Below, one piece after another: positions 43,791 through 54,266 of a stretch of DNA of 64,000 bases (its first letter is position 1; the number at the start of each line of letters is the position of its first letter). Position numbers and translations under genes: made by a program. Location of the stretch: assembly GCA_020249145.1 (NCBI GenBank), contig JADCGF010000003.1:62001-126000 (forward strand). Direction: 5' to 3'. The notes under the pieces are model-generated. The model saw only the letters and a program-made list of their open reading frames with translations. It did no database searches and was not told where the DNA came from. Origin of the DNA: Roseomonas sp. Lineage in GTDB: Bacteria > Pseudomonadota > Alphaproteobacteria > Acetobacterales > Acetobacteraceae.

Positions 43791-44810
43791 TTAGTCGACT
43801 TTCACCACGAGCTTGCCGAAATTCTCACCCTTGAGCAGGCCAATGAAGGCCTTGGGCGCATTGGCCAGGCCCTGCACTACGTCTTCGCGCCAATGCAGCT
43901 TGCCTTCGCGCATCCAGCCCAGCATCTCCGCGCGGAATTGCGGGTAGCGCGGCCAGCCCGTGTCGCTCACGATGAAGCCCTGGATGCGGAGGCGCTTGCG
44001 CACAATGGGGCCCAGATTGGGGCCAGGCGGCGCGCCGGCGGCGTCCGCGCCGGGTGCCTCATTATATTGCGCGATCATGCCGCACATCACCATGCGGCCG
44101 AAATCCTTGAAGCGCGGGAAAACAGCGGCCTGCACCGCGCCGCCCACATTCTCCCAATAGACATCAATGCCTTCCGGCACGGTCGCATCCAATTGCGCAT
44201 TGAGGTCACCGTGATGATCCAGGCAGGCATCGAAGCCCAGCTCCTTCACCACGAAATCGCATTTTTTCGCACCCCCCGCGATGCCAACCACCTTGCAGCC
44301 ACGGATCTTCGCGATCTGCCCGGCCACCTGCCCAACAGCGCCAGACGCCGCGCTGATCACCACTGTTTCACCCGCCTTGGGCTGGCCGATATCGGCCAGC
44401 CCGGTCCAGGCCGTCAGCCCCGGCATGCCGAGCACGCCAAGGCTTGAGGAGATCGGCGGATCGGCTTCCGGCACTTTGAACAGCCGCTCCGGCCCAACCA
44501 CGGAAAAACGCTGCCAGCCAAAGCCGCCCAGCACTGTCTCCCCGGCTTTGAAATCCGGATGGCGGGAAGCCACCACCACGCCGGCGGTCTGGCCTTCCAT
44601 CACGGCGCCAAGGGCGACAGGCTTGGCGTAGCTTTTCACATCCGCCATGCGGCCGCGCATATAGGGGTCCAGCGAAAGATATTGCGCGCGCACCAGGACT
44701 TGCCCTTCGCCGGGTTCGGGCACCGCGGTTTCGACAATGTCGAAATCCTCCGGCACCGGGGCGCCGACGGGGCGACGCTTTAACAGGATTTGCAGGTTGG
44801 TTTCGGCCAT
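43791..44810 (-). CDS. NADP-dependent zinc-free MDR oxidoreductase (CurA/leukotriene B4 12-hydroxydehydrogenase-like)
   Basis: A 339-residue medium-chain reductase. The GroES-like N-terminal domain has YLSLDPYMRGRM, diagnostic of the LTB4DH/curcumin reductase group. The Rossmann domain has VISAASGAVGQVAGQIAKIRG. No zinc-ligand cysteines are seen. Such enzymes reduce the double bond of enones or alkenals using NADPH. ATG 44810 has GGAGA upstream. The gene is divergent from the enoyl-CoA hydratase gene. Confidence 0.92.
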   Translation of the reverse strand: MAETNLQILLKRRPVGAPVPEDFDIVETAVPEPGEGQVLVRAQYLSLDPYMRGRMADVKSYAKPVALGAVMEGQTAGVVVASRHPDFKAGETVLGGFGWQRFSVVGPERLFKVPEADPPISSSLGVLGMPGLTAWTGLADIGQPKAGETVVISAASGAVGQVAGQIAKIRGCKVVGIAGGAKKCDFVVKELGFDACLDHHGDLNAQLDATVPEGIDVYWENVGGAVQAAVFPRFKDFGRMVMCGMIAQYNEAPGADAAGAPPGPNLGPIVRKRLRIQGFIVSDTGWPRYPQFRAEMLGWMREGKLHWREDVVQGLANAPKAFIGLLKGENFGKLVVKVD

Positions 44811-44923
44811 GGGGGGTCTCCTTCGTCGCTTGTTGTCGCACAGCCAGCGCAGAACCGAAAATAGGGCGCTGACAAGCGCCGCCTTCTGAAGCAGTCTCCC
44901 CGGCCTAAACTTGGAGAATAGCC

Positions 44924-45721
44924 ATGCCCCTGCCCGAAACCGAGACCCTGCAACTGGAAAGCCCGGAACCGCACATCCAAGTCGTGCGCCTCAATCGCCC
45001 GGAGGTTTCCAACGCCTTCAACACGCAAATGGGGCGCGATTTGCACACGGTCTGGTCGGCGCTGATCGCGGAGCCCGGCAATATCCGCTGCGTTATCCTG
45101 ACAGCGACCGGTGGGCGTGCCTTTTGCGCGGGCGGCGACCTGAAGGAACGCAAGGGCATGACGGATGCCGCCTGGCGCCATCAGCATGAGATTTTTGAGC
45201 GCGCCTTCTGGACCATGCTGGATTGCCAAATCCCGATCATCGCCGCGGTGAATGGCCATGCCTATGCGGGCGGGCTGGAATTGGTGCTGGCGTCAGACTT
45301 CGCCTATGGCGTGACCGGCACGCGCTTTGCGCTGACGGAAGTGACCATTGGCATCATGCCCGGCGCCGGCGGCACGCAAACCCTGCCGCGCATTGTGGGT
45401 GAGCGTCGCGCGAAGGAAATCATCCTGACCGGCAAGCCCTTCACCGCGGAACAGGCTTTGGAATGGGGCATTCTGAACCGCGTCTGCGCCCCCGATGAGG
45501 TTTTGCCCGCCGCGTTAGAGACCGCGCGCGTCATCGCCGGCAATGCACCGCTTTCGATCCGGCAAGCGAAGCGTTCCATGCATTTCGGCTTGCAGATGGA
45601 TTTGCGCAGCGCGCTGCGCTTTGAAGTGGAATGCTACAACCAATTGGTCGGCACCGAAGACCGTCAGGAGGGCATTCTGTCGTTCAACGAAAAGCGTAAG
45701 CCGGTGTTCAAGGGAAGATGA
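44924..45721 (+). CDS. Enoyl-CoA hydratase/isomerase family protein
   Basis: A 265-residue crotonase-fold protein. The oxyanion-hole motif is FCAGGDLKE, and the second-turn NGHAYAGGLELVLASDF and TLPRIVGERRAKEIIL blocks match enoyl-CoA hydratases. A Glu for catalysis is expected in ALTEVTIGIMPGAGG. Role: hydration or isomerisation in acyl-CoA catabolism; substrate chain unknown. GGAGA precedes the ATG. Its stop overlaps the GNAT gene by 4 bases. Confidence 0.92.
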   Translation: MPLPETETLQLESPEPHIQVVRLNRPEVSNAFNTQMGRDLHTVWSALIAEPGNIRCVILTATGGRAFCAGGDLKERKGMTDAAWRHQHEIFERAFWTMLDCQIPIIAAVNGHAYAGGLELVLASDFAYGVTGTRFALTEVTIGIMPGAGGTQTLPRIVGERRAKEIILTGKPFTAEQALEWGILNRVCAPDEVLPAALETARVIAGNAPLSIRQAKRSMHFGLQMDLRSALRFEVECYNQLVGTEDRQEGILSFNEKRKPVFKGR

Positions 45722-46182
45722 TCAAAATCGCGGTCGAAAGCCCGCAGCAGGATGACATCGCAGCGTTGCTGCGCCAATCCGATGCGGTGGCCGCTGCGCT
45801 TTACCCTGGCGCTTTTCGTCGCGCGATCACCCCGGCATCTCTCGATACGCCAGAGATAAGCCTATTCGTCGCGCGTATCGGTGGCCGCGCCATTGGCTGC
45901 TGCGCCCTGTTTGATCGCGGCGATGGTTCGGCGGAAATCAAGCGCATGATTGTGGATGAAGCCCATCGCGGCAGCGGTGCCGGCGCTGCCTTGCTGGCCG
46001 CGCTGGAAGCCGAAGCAACGCGGCGCGGCATACACAGACTATTGCTTGAAGTCGGTATTCGGAATGAAGCGGCTTATGCGCTTTATTGCCGCGCCGGCTT
46101 CACGCCATGCGCGGCATTCGCACCCTATAAGCCAGACCCGATCAGCCGTTTTCTGGCGAAACAGGTATCAGCCAAGGCGTGA
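45718..46182 (+). CDS. GNAT-family N-acetyltransferase
   Basis: A 154-residue acetyltransferase. ALFDRGDGSAEIKRMIVDEAHRGSGAGAALL shows strand 4 and the acetyl-CoA pyrophosphate loop (R/Q-x2-G-x-G/A); NEAAYALYCRAGF is the C-terminal family block. The substrate amine is unknown. Coupled to the enoyl-CoA hydratase-family gene by ATGA overlap, and converges on trxA with a 9-base gap. Confidence 0.88.
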   Translation: MIKIAVESPQQDDIAALLRQSDAVAAALYPGAFRRAITPASLDTPEISLFVARIGGRAIGCCALFDRGDGSAEIKRMIVDEAHRGSGAGAALLAALEAEATRRGIHRLLLEVGIRNEAAYALYCRAGFTPCAAFAPYKPDPISRFLAKQVSAKA

Positions 46183-46190
46183 CGCCGGCT

Positions 46191-46523
46191 TCACTCACCA
46201 AGCGTCGTCGAAATCCAATTCTTCAGCGCACCCTTGGGCAGCGCGCCCACCTTGGTATCAAGCGGCTTGCCATCCTTGAACAGGATCATGGTCGGGATAC
46301 CGCGCACCGCATATTCATTCGGTGTCATCGGATTCTCATCAATATTCACCTTGGCGATGGTGAGCTTGCCGGCATATTCCGCCGCAATCTCATCCAGGAT
46401 CGGCCCTACCATGCGGCAGGGGCCGCACCATTCGGCCCAGAAATCCACCAGCACCGCACCGCTGGAATCGAGAACATCATTCTTGAAGCTCTCATCAGAT
46501 ACGGCCTTGGTCAGATCACCCAT
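46191..46523 (-). CDS. trxA: Thioredoxin
   Basis: A 110-residue classical thioredoxin, cytosolic dithiol reductant for ribonucleotide reductase, PAPS reductase and peroxidases. WCGPC is at residues 32-36; the cis-proline is in [12 protein letters not shown] 46523 is chosen because GGAG lies 6 bases ahead; an ATG four codons upstream is weaker. The gene is monocistronic. Confidence 0.96.
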   Translation of the reverse strand: MGDLTKAVSDESFKNDVLDSSGAVLVDFWAEWCGPCRMVGPILDEIAAEYAGKLTIAKVNIDENPMTPNEYAVRGIPTMILFKDGKPLDTKVGALPKGALKNWISTTLGE

Positions 46524-46601
46524 GGGAGTCTCCATCGAATCGCGGGCGGCGGAATGCGCTGCCCTTCTTGCCTCTAGAAATCGTGTCTCGTGGCCCTCGG
46601 G

Positions 46602-49600
46602 TCAAGACGGGGGGTGCTCCGCGGGCTTCGCCGCCTGCCCCATGCCGAGCATGGCCTTCACCCTCTCCCGCAGGCTTTGGAAGGTCACATAAAGCATCGG
46701 GATCATGAAGATACCGATGGTGGAGGCTGCCAACATCCCCCAGAACACCGGCGTGCCCACCGCGCGGCGGCTGATCTGCGATGCGCCTTCCGCCACCACC
46801 AGCGGATAAAGCCCAAGGATGAAGGCGAAGGATGTCATCATCACCGCCCGGAAGCGCAGCTTGGCGCCAAGCACCGCCGCTTCCTGGATGGATTTGCCGT
46901 GCAATTCGCGCTGTTCCTTGGCGAATTCGATAATCAGAATGCCGTTCTTGGCGGCAAGCGCAATCAGCACCACGATCCCAACCTGCGCATAAAGATCAAG
47001 CGCAAGCCCCGAAGCCCCGATGGATGCAATCGCGCCCAGCACCCCAACCGCGACCGAAAGCAGCACCGGCACGGGAATGGTCCAGCTTTCATACAACGCC
47101 ACAAGAAACAGGAAGGCGAATAGCACCGCAAGGCCCAGGATCATTCCCGTCTGCCCGGAAGCCGCCTTTTCCTGATAGGCCGTGCCGGTCCATTCAAAGG
47201 AAAAGCCCTGGGGCAGGGTGGTGGCGCTGATCCTTTCCATCGCCGCCAGACCATCGCCGCTGGACCGCCCTGGCGCCGGTTCGCCATTCACCGTCAGGCT
47301 GCGGACATTGTTGTAGCGCACAATGCTCTGCGGGCCGAATTCCACGCGAATATCGGCCAGTGCGCGGATCGGCACCATTTCCCCATTGGCATTGCGCACA
47401 TGCACGCGGAAGATATCTTCAACCGATGCGCGGTCCGCTTCCTCGGCCTGCAGGCTCACGCGCCAGCTGCGGCCAAACAGGTTGAAGTCGTTGATGTAAT
47501 AGCTGCTCATGGTCGCTTGCAGCGCAGCAAAAACATCGCTGATGCCAATGCCAAGCACCTGCGCCCGATCCCGATCCAGATCAAGAAAGATCGAAGGATT
47601 ATTGGCCGAGAAAGTGGAATAGACGCGACTGAGCGCGGGGTCCTGATTGGCGGCAAACACCAGGCCACGCATGACTGCGGCCATTTCAGCAACAGGTCGC
47701 CCTTCCAGATTCTGCAACTGGTACTGGAAACCGCCGCCGGTCCCAAGGCCCACAATCGGCGGCAGGTTGAAGGGAAAGACCAGCGCCGGGATATGCGCCG
47801 TGCCGCGCGCCACGCCGGCGATCAGCGCATCCACCTTTGTCTCCGGCGCGGTGCGTTCCTCAAAAGGCTTGAGGGTGACAATGAAAAAGGCGCTATTGGA
47901 TTGCGCCAGCCCATTCAGCATGGAAAAGCCGGAGACAGTTTGCACCGCCTGAATACCCGGCAAGGCCCGAATAACCGCTTCGACCTGCTGGCTCAATTCA
48001 ATCGTACGATTGAGCGATGCGCCATCGGGCAATTGCATTTCAGCAAGGAAGGCGCCCTGGTCTTCCTGTGGCAGGAAGCCTGTCGGCGTGCGGCTCGCGA
48101 TGCCGAAAATCCCGAAGGCAATCACGCCGAGCAGCACGAGGCTCAAAGCGGAAACCCTGACAAGGCGTGCGACAATCGCGCCATAGCCATCACGCACCGC
48201 GTCAATGAAGGCCGAAACCCGCCCCATGATGCCCTTCTTCGGCCCGTGATGCGCCTTCAGCAATATGGCGCACAGTGCGGGTGAAAGCGTCAGCGCATTG
48301 ATCGCGGAAAACAACATGCCAATGCTGACGGTCACCGCAAATTGGCGGAACAATTCGCCCGAAATGCCAGGGATGAAGGCCAGCGGCACAAAGACCGAAA
48401 GCAGCACCATGGTAATCGCCACAATCGGCGCGGTGATGCCTTCCATGGCAAGCTTGGTCGCTTCCGGCACTGAAAGCTCCGGATGATGTTCCATGGTGGC
48501 TTCAACATTTTCCACCACCACAATGGCATCATCCACCACAATGCCAATCGCCAGCACCATGGCCAGCAAGGAAACCGTATTGGCCGAATACCCCATCACA
48601 CTCAGCACGGCGAAGGTGCTGATCAGGCTGACCGGCACGGCGATCAGCGGAATGATGGTGGCGCGGATGGACCCCAGGAACAGAAACACCACAATCACCA
48701 CCAGCACAAAGGCTTCCAGCAGCGTCTTGATCACCTCATGGATCGTGAGCTTGACGAACAGGGTGGTGTCGTAGGTCACCTCATAGCCCATGCCGGCGGG
48801 AAAGCGCGTGGCCAATTGTCGCATGGTGGCGGCGACACCTTCCGCGACGCCCACCGCATTGGCGCCGGGTGAGAGGAAAATCTGGATCAGCAGCGCCGCA
48901 CCGCCATTCAACCGCGTCTCGGCATCCTGATTCCATGCGCCAAGTTCCAGCCGCGCCACATCGCGCACACGCAAGATGCTGCCATCGGGATTGGCACGAA
49001 TGATGATGGCGCCAAATTCATCCGTGGTGACCATCCGCCCGGTGGTAGTGATATTGAGCTGATAGGAAGCATCCTGGCTCATGGGCTGGGCGCCCACACG
49101 GCCCAAGGGCGCCACCTGGTTCTGCTTCTGGATGGCGCTGATCACATCGGCAGGCACCAGGCCAAGTGCAACCAGCCGATCGGTCTGGAACCAGATGCGC
49201 ATCGAATAATCGCGCGTGCCGAACATCTGCGCGTCACCCACGCCGGGCACGCGGCGCAGGGCATCCAGCACATTGATCGTGGCGTAATTGCTGAGAAACA
49301 GGGTATCAAGCGAACCATCGGTGGACCGGATGGTGATCACCTGCAGCATCGCCGATGATTTCTTGCGCACCGTCAGGCCAAGCCGCTGCACTTCCTGCGG
49401 CAATTGCGCCAGCGCCAATTGCGCGCGGTTATTCACATTGGTGGTGTTCTGATCCGGGTTCGATCCTACGCGGAAGGAAACATTGAGCGTATAGGAACCA
49501 TCATTGCCGCTGGTGGATTGCATATAGATCATGCCATCCACGCCATTGATCTGGCTTTCCAAGGGCTGCGCCACGGTTGCTTCCACAACCTCGGCCGAGG

Positions 49601-49757
49601 CACCCGGAAAATTCGCCGTCACCTGCACCTGCGGCGGCACGATGTCAGGGAATTGCGCGACAGGAATGCGTAGCATCGAAATCAGGCCGGCAATCGTGGT
49701 CAGGATCGCAATGACAATCGCGAAGCGCGGGCGGTCAACGAATAGCTTTGAAATCAT
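46602..49757 (-). CDS. RND efflux pump inner-membrane transporter (HAE1/AcrB family)
   Basis: A 1051-residue proton-driven multidrug exporter with the typical 12-helix, two-repeat architecture. The first repeat starts [19 protein letters not shown]; the proton-relay Asp pair is in [29 protein letters not shown] and the second large periplasmic loop follow. Length matches the family. It is 6 bases downstream of the adaptor gene on the same strand. No outer membrane TolC/OprM-type channel is adjacent, so a channel from elsewhere must complete the pump. Confidence 0.96.
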   Translation of the reverse strand: MISKLFVDRPRFAIVIAILTTIAGLISMLRIPVAQFPDIVPPQVQVTANFPGASAEVVEATVAQPLESQINGVDGMIYMQSTSGNDGSYTLNVSFRVGSNPDQNTTNVNNRAQLALAQLPQEVQRLGLTVRKKSSAMLQVITIRSTDGSLDTLFLSNYATINVLDALRRVPGVGDAQMFGTRDYSMRIWFQTDRLVALGLVPADVISAIQKQNQVAPLGRVGAQPMSQDASYQLNITTTGRMVTTDEFGAIIIRANPDGSILRVRDVARLELGAWNQDAETRLNGGAALLIQIFLSPGANAVGVAEGVAATMRQLATRFPAGMGYEVTYDTTLFVKLTIHEVIKTLLEAFVLVVIVVFLFLGSIRATIIPLIAVPVSLISTFAVLSVMGYSANTVSLLAMVLAIGIVVDDAIVVVENVEATMEHHPELSVPEATKLAMEGITAPIVAITMVLLSVFVPLAFIPGISGELFRQFAVTVSIGMLFSAINALTLSPALCAILLKAHHGPKKGIMGRVSAFIDAVRDGYGAIVARLVRVSALSLVLLGVIAFGIFGIASRTPTGFLPQEDQGAFLAEMQLPDGASLNRTIELSQQVEAVIRALPGIQAVQTVSGFSMLNGLAQSNSAFFIVTLKPFEERTAPETKVDALIAGVARGTAHIPALVFPFNLPPIVGLGTGGGFQYQLQNLEGRPVAEMAAVMRGLVFAANQDPALSRVYSTFSANNPSIFLDLDRDRAQVLGIGISDVFAALQATMSSYYINDFNLFGRSWRVSLQAEEADRASVEDIFRVHVRNANGEMVPIRALADIRVEFGPQSIVRYNNVRSLTVNGEPAPGRSSGDGLAAMERISATTLPQGFSFEWTGTAYQEKAASGQTGMILGLAVLFAFLFLVALYESWTIPVPVLLSVAVGVLGAIASIGASGLALDLYAQVGIVVLIALAAKNGILIIEFAKEQRELHGKSIQEAAVLGAKLRFRAVMMTSFAFILGLYPLVVAEGASQISRRAVGTPVFWGMLAASTIGIFMIPMLYVTFQSLRERVKAMLGMGQAAKPAEHPPS

Positions 49758-49763
49758 GGCGCG

Positions 49764-50942
49764 TCAGCCCCGCCTTGGCGCTGAGCCGGGCATGGCGCCG
49801 CCGGGCACGCTTGGCGCCGGCTGCGGTGCCACCACGGCGCCGGGGCGGGCACGCTGCGCGCCTTCCGTGATCACCATCTGGCCAATCTCAAGCCCTTCGG
49901 TCACCACAAGCTGGCCACCCAAGCCCCGCGTGGTCTTCACGCGTTTGACCTCAACCTTGTTCTCGGCGCCCACCACCAGCACAAAGCTGCCGGCCTGGTC
50001 TATCTGCAAGGCGGATTGCGGAATGGTGATGGCCTGTTCCGGATCGCCCGTTTCCACCACCACCGTCACTGCCTGCCCATCCACCAGATATTTTTGCGGA
50101 TTGGGGATGATTGCCTGCACCAGCACGGAATCGGTCGCTCGATTGGTGGTGACATCAATGAAGTCAAAGCGGCCCGTGCTGTCCAGCATGGACCCATCGG
50201 GCAGGCGCACGCTGACCTTGATGCGATCAGATGCTGCGGCACCGCCTTCGCGGCGGAATTGCAGCAATTGCCGCTGCGTGACCGGGAAGCTGATGCGAAT
50301 CGGGTCATCACGCACAATCGTGACCAGCGTGCCTACATTTGGGCTCACGACATTGCCAGGGCTGAGCGGTGACCGCCCCGCGCGACCATCAAAGGGCGCG
50401 CGGATTTCAGTATAGTCGTAATTGATCTGGGCCTGCAGCAATTGCGCTTCAGCGGCGGCGACCTTGGCCTTGGATTCCGCTTCCGCCGTGATCCGGTCAT
50501 CCAGGGTCGCTTGCGGGATGGCGTTGGTTTTCACCAATTCGCGCCCGCGTGTCACCTGCGTGGTGGCATTGGCCAGATCAGCCCGCGCGCTATCCAATTG
50601 CGCGCGGCGCAGCGCCACTTCGGCGGCGAAGGGCGGCTGTTCCAGGGTGAACAGCAATTGCCCGGCTTTCACCGCATCTCCTTCATTGAAATGCCGCGCC
50701 TGGAGAAAGCCTGTCACGCGGGCCACGATATCCACCCGGTCAATCGCTTCCACGCGGCCAATGAAATCCGCGCCCCGGCTGATGGCTTGGCGTTCCACCC
50801 GGCTCACGAAAACCGCCGCAGGCGGGGCGGTGGCCTGCTGGCGGGCGGGGGCCGCTTCTTCCTTACAGCCAGGCAGCAAGGGCAGCGTCATGGCCAGCAT
50901 CAGCGTCAGGCGCGCGGCCCGCTGGGTGAAACGCTTGGCCAT
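49764..50942 (-). CDS. RND efflux periplasmic adaptor (MexA/AcrA family lipoprotein)
   Basis: A 392-residue membrane fusion protein. The N-terminus LTLMLAMTLPLLPGC ends in a lipobox, so the mature protein is anchored by lipid near residue 27. Barrel, lipoyl and alpha-hairpin domains follow (FIGRVEAIDRVDIVARVTGFL; INYDYTEIRAPFDGRAGRSPLSPG). The ATG at 50942 is preceded by a GGGAG element; the frame extends ~40 codons upstream without support. First gene of the two-gene efflux operon. Confidence 0.93.
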   Translation of the reverse strand: MAKRFTQRAARLTLMLAMTLPLLPGCKEEAAPARQQATAPPAAVFVSRVERQAISRGADFIGRVEAIDRVDIVARVTGFLQARHFNEGDAVKAGQLLFTLEQPPFAAEVALRRAQLDSARADLANATTQVTRGRELVKTNAIPQATLDDRITAEAESKAKVAAAEAQLLQAQINYDYTEIRAPFDGRAGRSPLSPGNVVSPNVGTLVTIVRDDPIRISFPVTQRQLLQFRREGGAAASDRIKVSVRLPDGSMLDSTGRFDFIDVTTNRATDSVLVQAIIPNPQKYLVDGQAVTVVVETGDPEQAITIPQSALQIDQAGSFVLVVGAENKVEVKRVKTTRGLGGQLVVTEGLEIGQMVITEGAQRARPGAVVAPQPAPSVPGGAMPGSAPRRG

Positions 50943-51108
50943 GAAATTCTCTCCCTCAACGCCTGAGGGGCGCAACACCGCCCCGGAACCTTGCCGAAAA
51001 ACTAACACGGCTTTTCCGGGCCTGGATAGCGCGCGGCCAGCTGGCGAGATTTCCAGCCTGCCCAAGACGCGTTAGAAAAGCGCCGATGATGCGCGAAGCC
51101 CCTATGCC

Positions 51109-51786
51109 ATGTTGAAGCGGCTGACCCGCCATCCCACGACCCAAGCGCTGCTCGCCGGGTTGGTCGGGCTCTATTTGCGGCTGATCTGGGCCACTACGCG
51201 CTGGGAGTTGGTCGGCGCCGAGCATCTCAAGCGGCAGAGTGGCGGCCCGATGATCCTGGCCTTTTGGCATGAATGCCTGCCACTTGCCGCGCAGGGCTGG
51301 CGGCTGATTGCCCTCGAAAATCCGGCGGCCCCCAGGCGCAAGGCTGAGGCGCTGATTTCCCGCCATCGCGACGGAAGGCTGATCGCCCGCGCCGTGGCGC
51401 CCTTTGATGTGGAGGTGATCCATGCCTCCTCCTCCAAAGGGGGGGCGGCGGGGCTGCGCCAGCTTCTGCGCGTGCTGGAAGGCGGCGGCGTTGCGGTGAT
51501 CACGCCTGATGGTCCGCGCGGCCCGGCGCGCGTTTCGGCACCAGGCATCGCGCAATTGGCCGGCCTCGCGGGGCTGCCCGTGCTGGCCTGCGGGGCGGCG
51601 TCTTCACGCATGCGGCGCGCGCGGTCCTGGGACCGGATGCGCTTCCCACTTCCCTTCGCGCGCGCCGTGGTGGTGATTGAAGCGCCCATCACCGTCCCGC
51701 GCGAAGACCCCACCAGCACCTTGCCCGCCATCACCGAAGCACTCAACCGCGCAACAGACCGCGCCGATCAGGCGGTGGCGCGATGA
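51109..51786 (+). CDS. DUF374 lysophospholipid acyltransferase-family protein
   Basis: A 225-residue membrane-associated acyltransferase-like protein. The N-terminal hydrophobic segment is followed by ILAFWHECLPLA, VEVIHASSSKGGAAGLRQLL and the hallmark DGPRGPARVSAPGIAQLAGLAG. DUF374 proteins are found next to lipid A or outer-membrane lipid genes, and this one overlaps waaA by 4 bases. The acyl acceptor is unknown; a role in lipid A or lipoprotein modification is inferred. Confidence 0.88.
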   Translation: MLKRLTRHPTTQALLAGLVGLYLRLIWATTRWELVGAEHLKRQSGGPMILAFWHECLPLAAQGWRLIALENPAAPRRKAEALISRHRDGRLIARAVAPFDVEVIHASSSKGGAAGLRQLLRVLEGGGVAVITPDGPRGPARVSAPGIAQLAGLAGLPVLACGAASSRMRRARSWDRMRFPLPFARAVVVIEAPITVPREDPTSTLPAITEALNRATDRADQAVAR

Positions 51787-53093
51787 GCCCCCCCGGCCTT
51801 TCGGCGCGCATCCTGGCTGGTGTTTGGGCGCTGATCGCGAGCCTTTTGGCACCCTTGCTGCCCTTCTACCTGCGCCGCCGCGCCATCAGGGGCAAGGAAA
51901 TCACTGAAAGGCTGCCAGAACGCCGGGGCCAGGGTGCCGCGCGTCCGCCGGGCCGGCTGATCTGGTGCCATGCGGCGAGCAATGGGGAGACGCTTTCCCT
52001 GCTGCCGCTGCTGGAGGCTTTGGCGCGGCAGGACCCGGCCTTGTCCTTTTTGGTCACCACCGGAACGGTCACTTCCGCGCGCTTGCTGGACCAAAGGCTT
52101 TCACCCGCCTTGGCGCCGCGCACGCAGCATCGCTTCCTGCCGCTTGATGTGCCGCGCTGGGTGGCGCGGTTTCTGGATGGCTGGCGGCCCGACCTTGCCG
52201 TGATTGTGGAATCCGAACTCTGGCCGAATATGCTGGCGGCGGCAGATAAGCGCGGCGTGCCGCTCGCCTTGGTGAATGCGCGCATGTCGGCGCGTTCCGA
52301 GCGTGGCTGGGCCTGGGCAAAGGGGTTCGCGCGGGCCTTGCTCGGGCGCTTCGCCCTGATCCTGGCGCAGACCGAAGCCGATGCGGCGCGCTTTTCCGCA
52401 CTCGCCGGGCGTGATGTGCCCTGCTGGGGGAACCTGAAATATGCCGCGCCACCCTTGCCGGCTGATGCCGCCGAATTGGCGCGGCTGAGTGCCGCCTGGG
52501 CGGGACGACCAATCTGGCTCGCGGCCAGCACCCATCCGGGTGAGGATGAAATCATCCTAGGCGCGCATCGGATGCTTGCACCGGCGCACCCTGGCTTGCT
52601 GACCGTGATTGTGCCCCGCCACCCGCCGCGCGGGCCGGATATTGCCGCGCTGGCGGGGGATTTGCCGGTGGCGCGGCGTGGCGCGGGGCAGGAAGCGGGG
52701 CCGGGGGTTGCGGTTTATGTCGCTGATACGCTTGGCGAATTGGGCTTGTTCTACCGTCTGGCGCGCGTGGCACTGATTGGCGGTTCCTTGGTGCCGCATG
52801 GCGGGCAGAACCCCCTGGAAGCGGCGCGGCTTGGCTGCCCCATCCTGATCGGCCCGCATCACTTCAATTTCAGCGAAATCATCAAGCGGCTGCGCGACGC
52901 CGGGGCGCTGTGTGAAACCCCGGATGGGCCGGAAGCGGCAGCTTCACTGGCCCGAAATCTCGAGGCTTTGCTTGCGGATAAGACCGCCGCGCAGGCCATG
53001 GCCCATGCCGCCGCACGGCTTGCGCAGGGCCAAGCCGATCTGCCCGGGCGTATCGCAACAGCCCTGTTGCCCTTGATCCGCCCGGCGCGGTAA
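51783..53093 (+). CDS. waaA: 3-deoxy-D-manno-octulosonic acid transferase
   Basis: A 436-residue GT30 enzyme that adds Kdo from CMP-Kdo to lipid IVA at the inner membrane. An N-terminal anchor helix is followed by RLIWCHAASNGETLSLLPLLEAL, with the catalytic glutamate in GET; GSLVPHGGQNPLEAARLGCP is the nucleotide-binding end block. It sits between a DUF374 gene and lpxK, the usual lipid A core cluster. Confidence 0.95.
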   Translation: MSPPGLSARILAGVWALIASLLAPLLPFYLRRRAIRGKEITERLPERRGQGAARPPGRLIWCHAASNGETLSLLPLLEALARQDPALSFLVTTGTVTSARLLDQRLSPALAPRTQHRFLPLDVPRWVARFLDGWRPDLAVIVESELWPNMLAAADKRGVPLALVNARMSARSERGWAWAKGFARALLGRFALILAQTEADAARFSALAGRDVPCWGNLKYAAPPLPADAAELARLSAAWAGRPIWLAASTHPGEDEIILGAHRMLAPAHPGLLTVIVPRHPPRGPDIAALAGDLPVARRGAGQEAGPGVAVYVADTLGELGLFYRLARVALIGGSLVPHGGQNPLEAARLGCPILIGPHHFNFSEIIKRLRDAGALCETPDGPEAAASLARNLEALLADKTAAQAMAHAAARLAQGQADLPGRIATALLPLIRPAR

Positions 53094-53257
53094 CATCCCC
53101 CTGACCGGGAAGCACCAAGACGCCATCAAGCTTCGGGTCCTTACCGCACAAGACGGCGAAGCCGCGCGGATGGGGAAGCCCGAGGGAAAGTCAGCCCAGC
53201 CCTGCACGCAAGATTGCGCGTTGCTGGCATTATGGAAGGTTTGAGCGGTTTCATTGC

Positions 53258-54226
53258 ATGCGATCGCCTGGATTCTGGAGCGATAAGCCTGGTGTGGCGG
53301 CAGCGATGCTCTCGCCCATTGCGGCGCTTTACGCGGCCACCACGGCGCGGCGCATGGCGCGCCCGGGGCAGAGCTTGCCGTTGCCCGTGATTTGCTGCGG
53401 CAATGCAACAGCAGGTGGCGCGGGCAAAACCACTGTGGCACTTGATTTGGGCGAAAGGCTGCAAGCGCGTGGCCTTGCAGCGCATTTCCTGCTGCGCGGC
53501 TATGGCGGCAAGCTGAAAGGCCCGGCCAAGGTTGACCTTGCCACACATGACAGCCGGGCGGTGGGGGATGAGGCTTTGTTGCTCGCCGCCCTTTGCCCCA
53601 CCTGGGTTTCCGCGGATCGCGCCGCGGGTGGTGCGGCGGCGCAAGCCGCCGGGGCGCAGGCGATCATCATGGATGATGGGCTGCAGAACCCGACCCTTGC
53701 AAAAACACTATCCCTGCTGATCATTGATGGATCCTATGGCTTTGGTAATGGCCGCGTGATCCCCTCCGGCCCCCTGCGCGAACCGGTTTTCGCCGCCGCG
53801 GCGCGCTGCCAGGCGGCGGTGCTGATCGGTGAGGATGAAACCGGCGCGCTTGCCCAACTTCCCGCTAACCTGCCCGTGCTGCGCGCCCGGCTGGTGCCCG
53901 GCCCGGAAGCGGCCGCGCTGGCCGGCAAGCCAGTGGTGGCGTTTTGCGGCATTGCCAATCCGCGCAAGTTTTTCTCAACCTTGCAGGAAGCCGGCGCCGT
54001 GCTGGCCGCGCGCCATCCCTTCGCCGATCACTACCCCTTCGATGATCAGGAAATCCGCGACATCCTGGCTGAGGCGGAAAAGCTTCGCGCCACGCCGGTG
54101 ACGACACGCAAGGATATTGTGCGCATCCCACCCGCTTTGCGTTCCGGCATTCAGGTGGTGAGCATTGCGCTGGCTTGGGATGACCCTGCCGCCATTGAGG
54201 CGCTGCTGGATGGGGCCTTGGCATGA
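53258..54226 (+). CDS. lpxK: Tetraacyldisaccharide 4'-kinase
   Basis: A 322-residue P-loop kinase phosphorylating the 4' position of the lipid A disaccharide. The Walker A region is GNATAGGAGKTT, the catalytic-site Asp-Asp is in IIMDDGLQNP, and GYGGKLKGP is the conserved ligand loop. The N-terminal amphipathic helix anchors it to the membrane. ATG at 53258 is preferred. A gap of 164 bases from waaA holds no recognised gene. Confidence 0.94.
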   Translation: MRSPGFWSDKPGVAAAMLSPIAALYAATTARRMARPGQSLPLPVICCGNATAGGAGKTTVALDLGERLQARGLAAHFLLRGYGGKLKGPAKVDLATHDSRAVGDEALLLAALCPTWVSADRAAGGAAAQAAGAQAIIMDDGLQNPTLAKTLSLLIIDGSYGFGNGRVIPSGPLREPVFAAAARCQAAVLIGEDETGALAQLPANLPVLRARLVPGPEAAALAGKPVVAFCGIANPRKFFSTLQEAGAVLAARHPFADHYPFDDQEIRDILAEAEKLRATPVTTRKDIVRIPPALRSGIQVVSIALAWDDPAAIEALLDGALA

Positions 54227-54231
54227 ATAAC

Positions 54232-54259
54232 TTGACAAACCGTCCGGACGGTATAGTTA
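54232..54259 (+). promoter_or_regulatory. tetR-devBCA promoter with a palindromic operator
   Basis: TTGACA (54232-54237) and TAGTTA (54254-54259) are 16 bases apart. Between them is the perfect 14-base palindrome ACCGTCCGGACGGT (54239-54252), an ideal TetR-family operator placed to block RNA polymerase. The start codon at 54267 lies only 8 bases after the -10, so transcripts are likely leaderless or almost so. Confidence 0.8.
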
Positions 54260-54266
54260 AAGGGGC

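Noticed and set aside
53170..53244. A 24-codon frame in the gap between waaA and lpxK
   Set aside because: Too short, without a Shine-Dalgarno or recognisable sequence.
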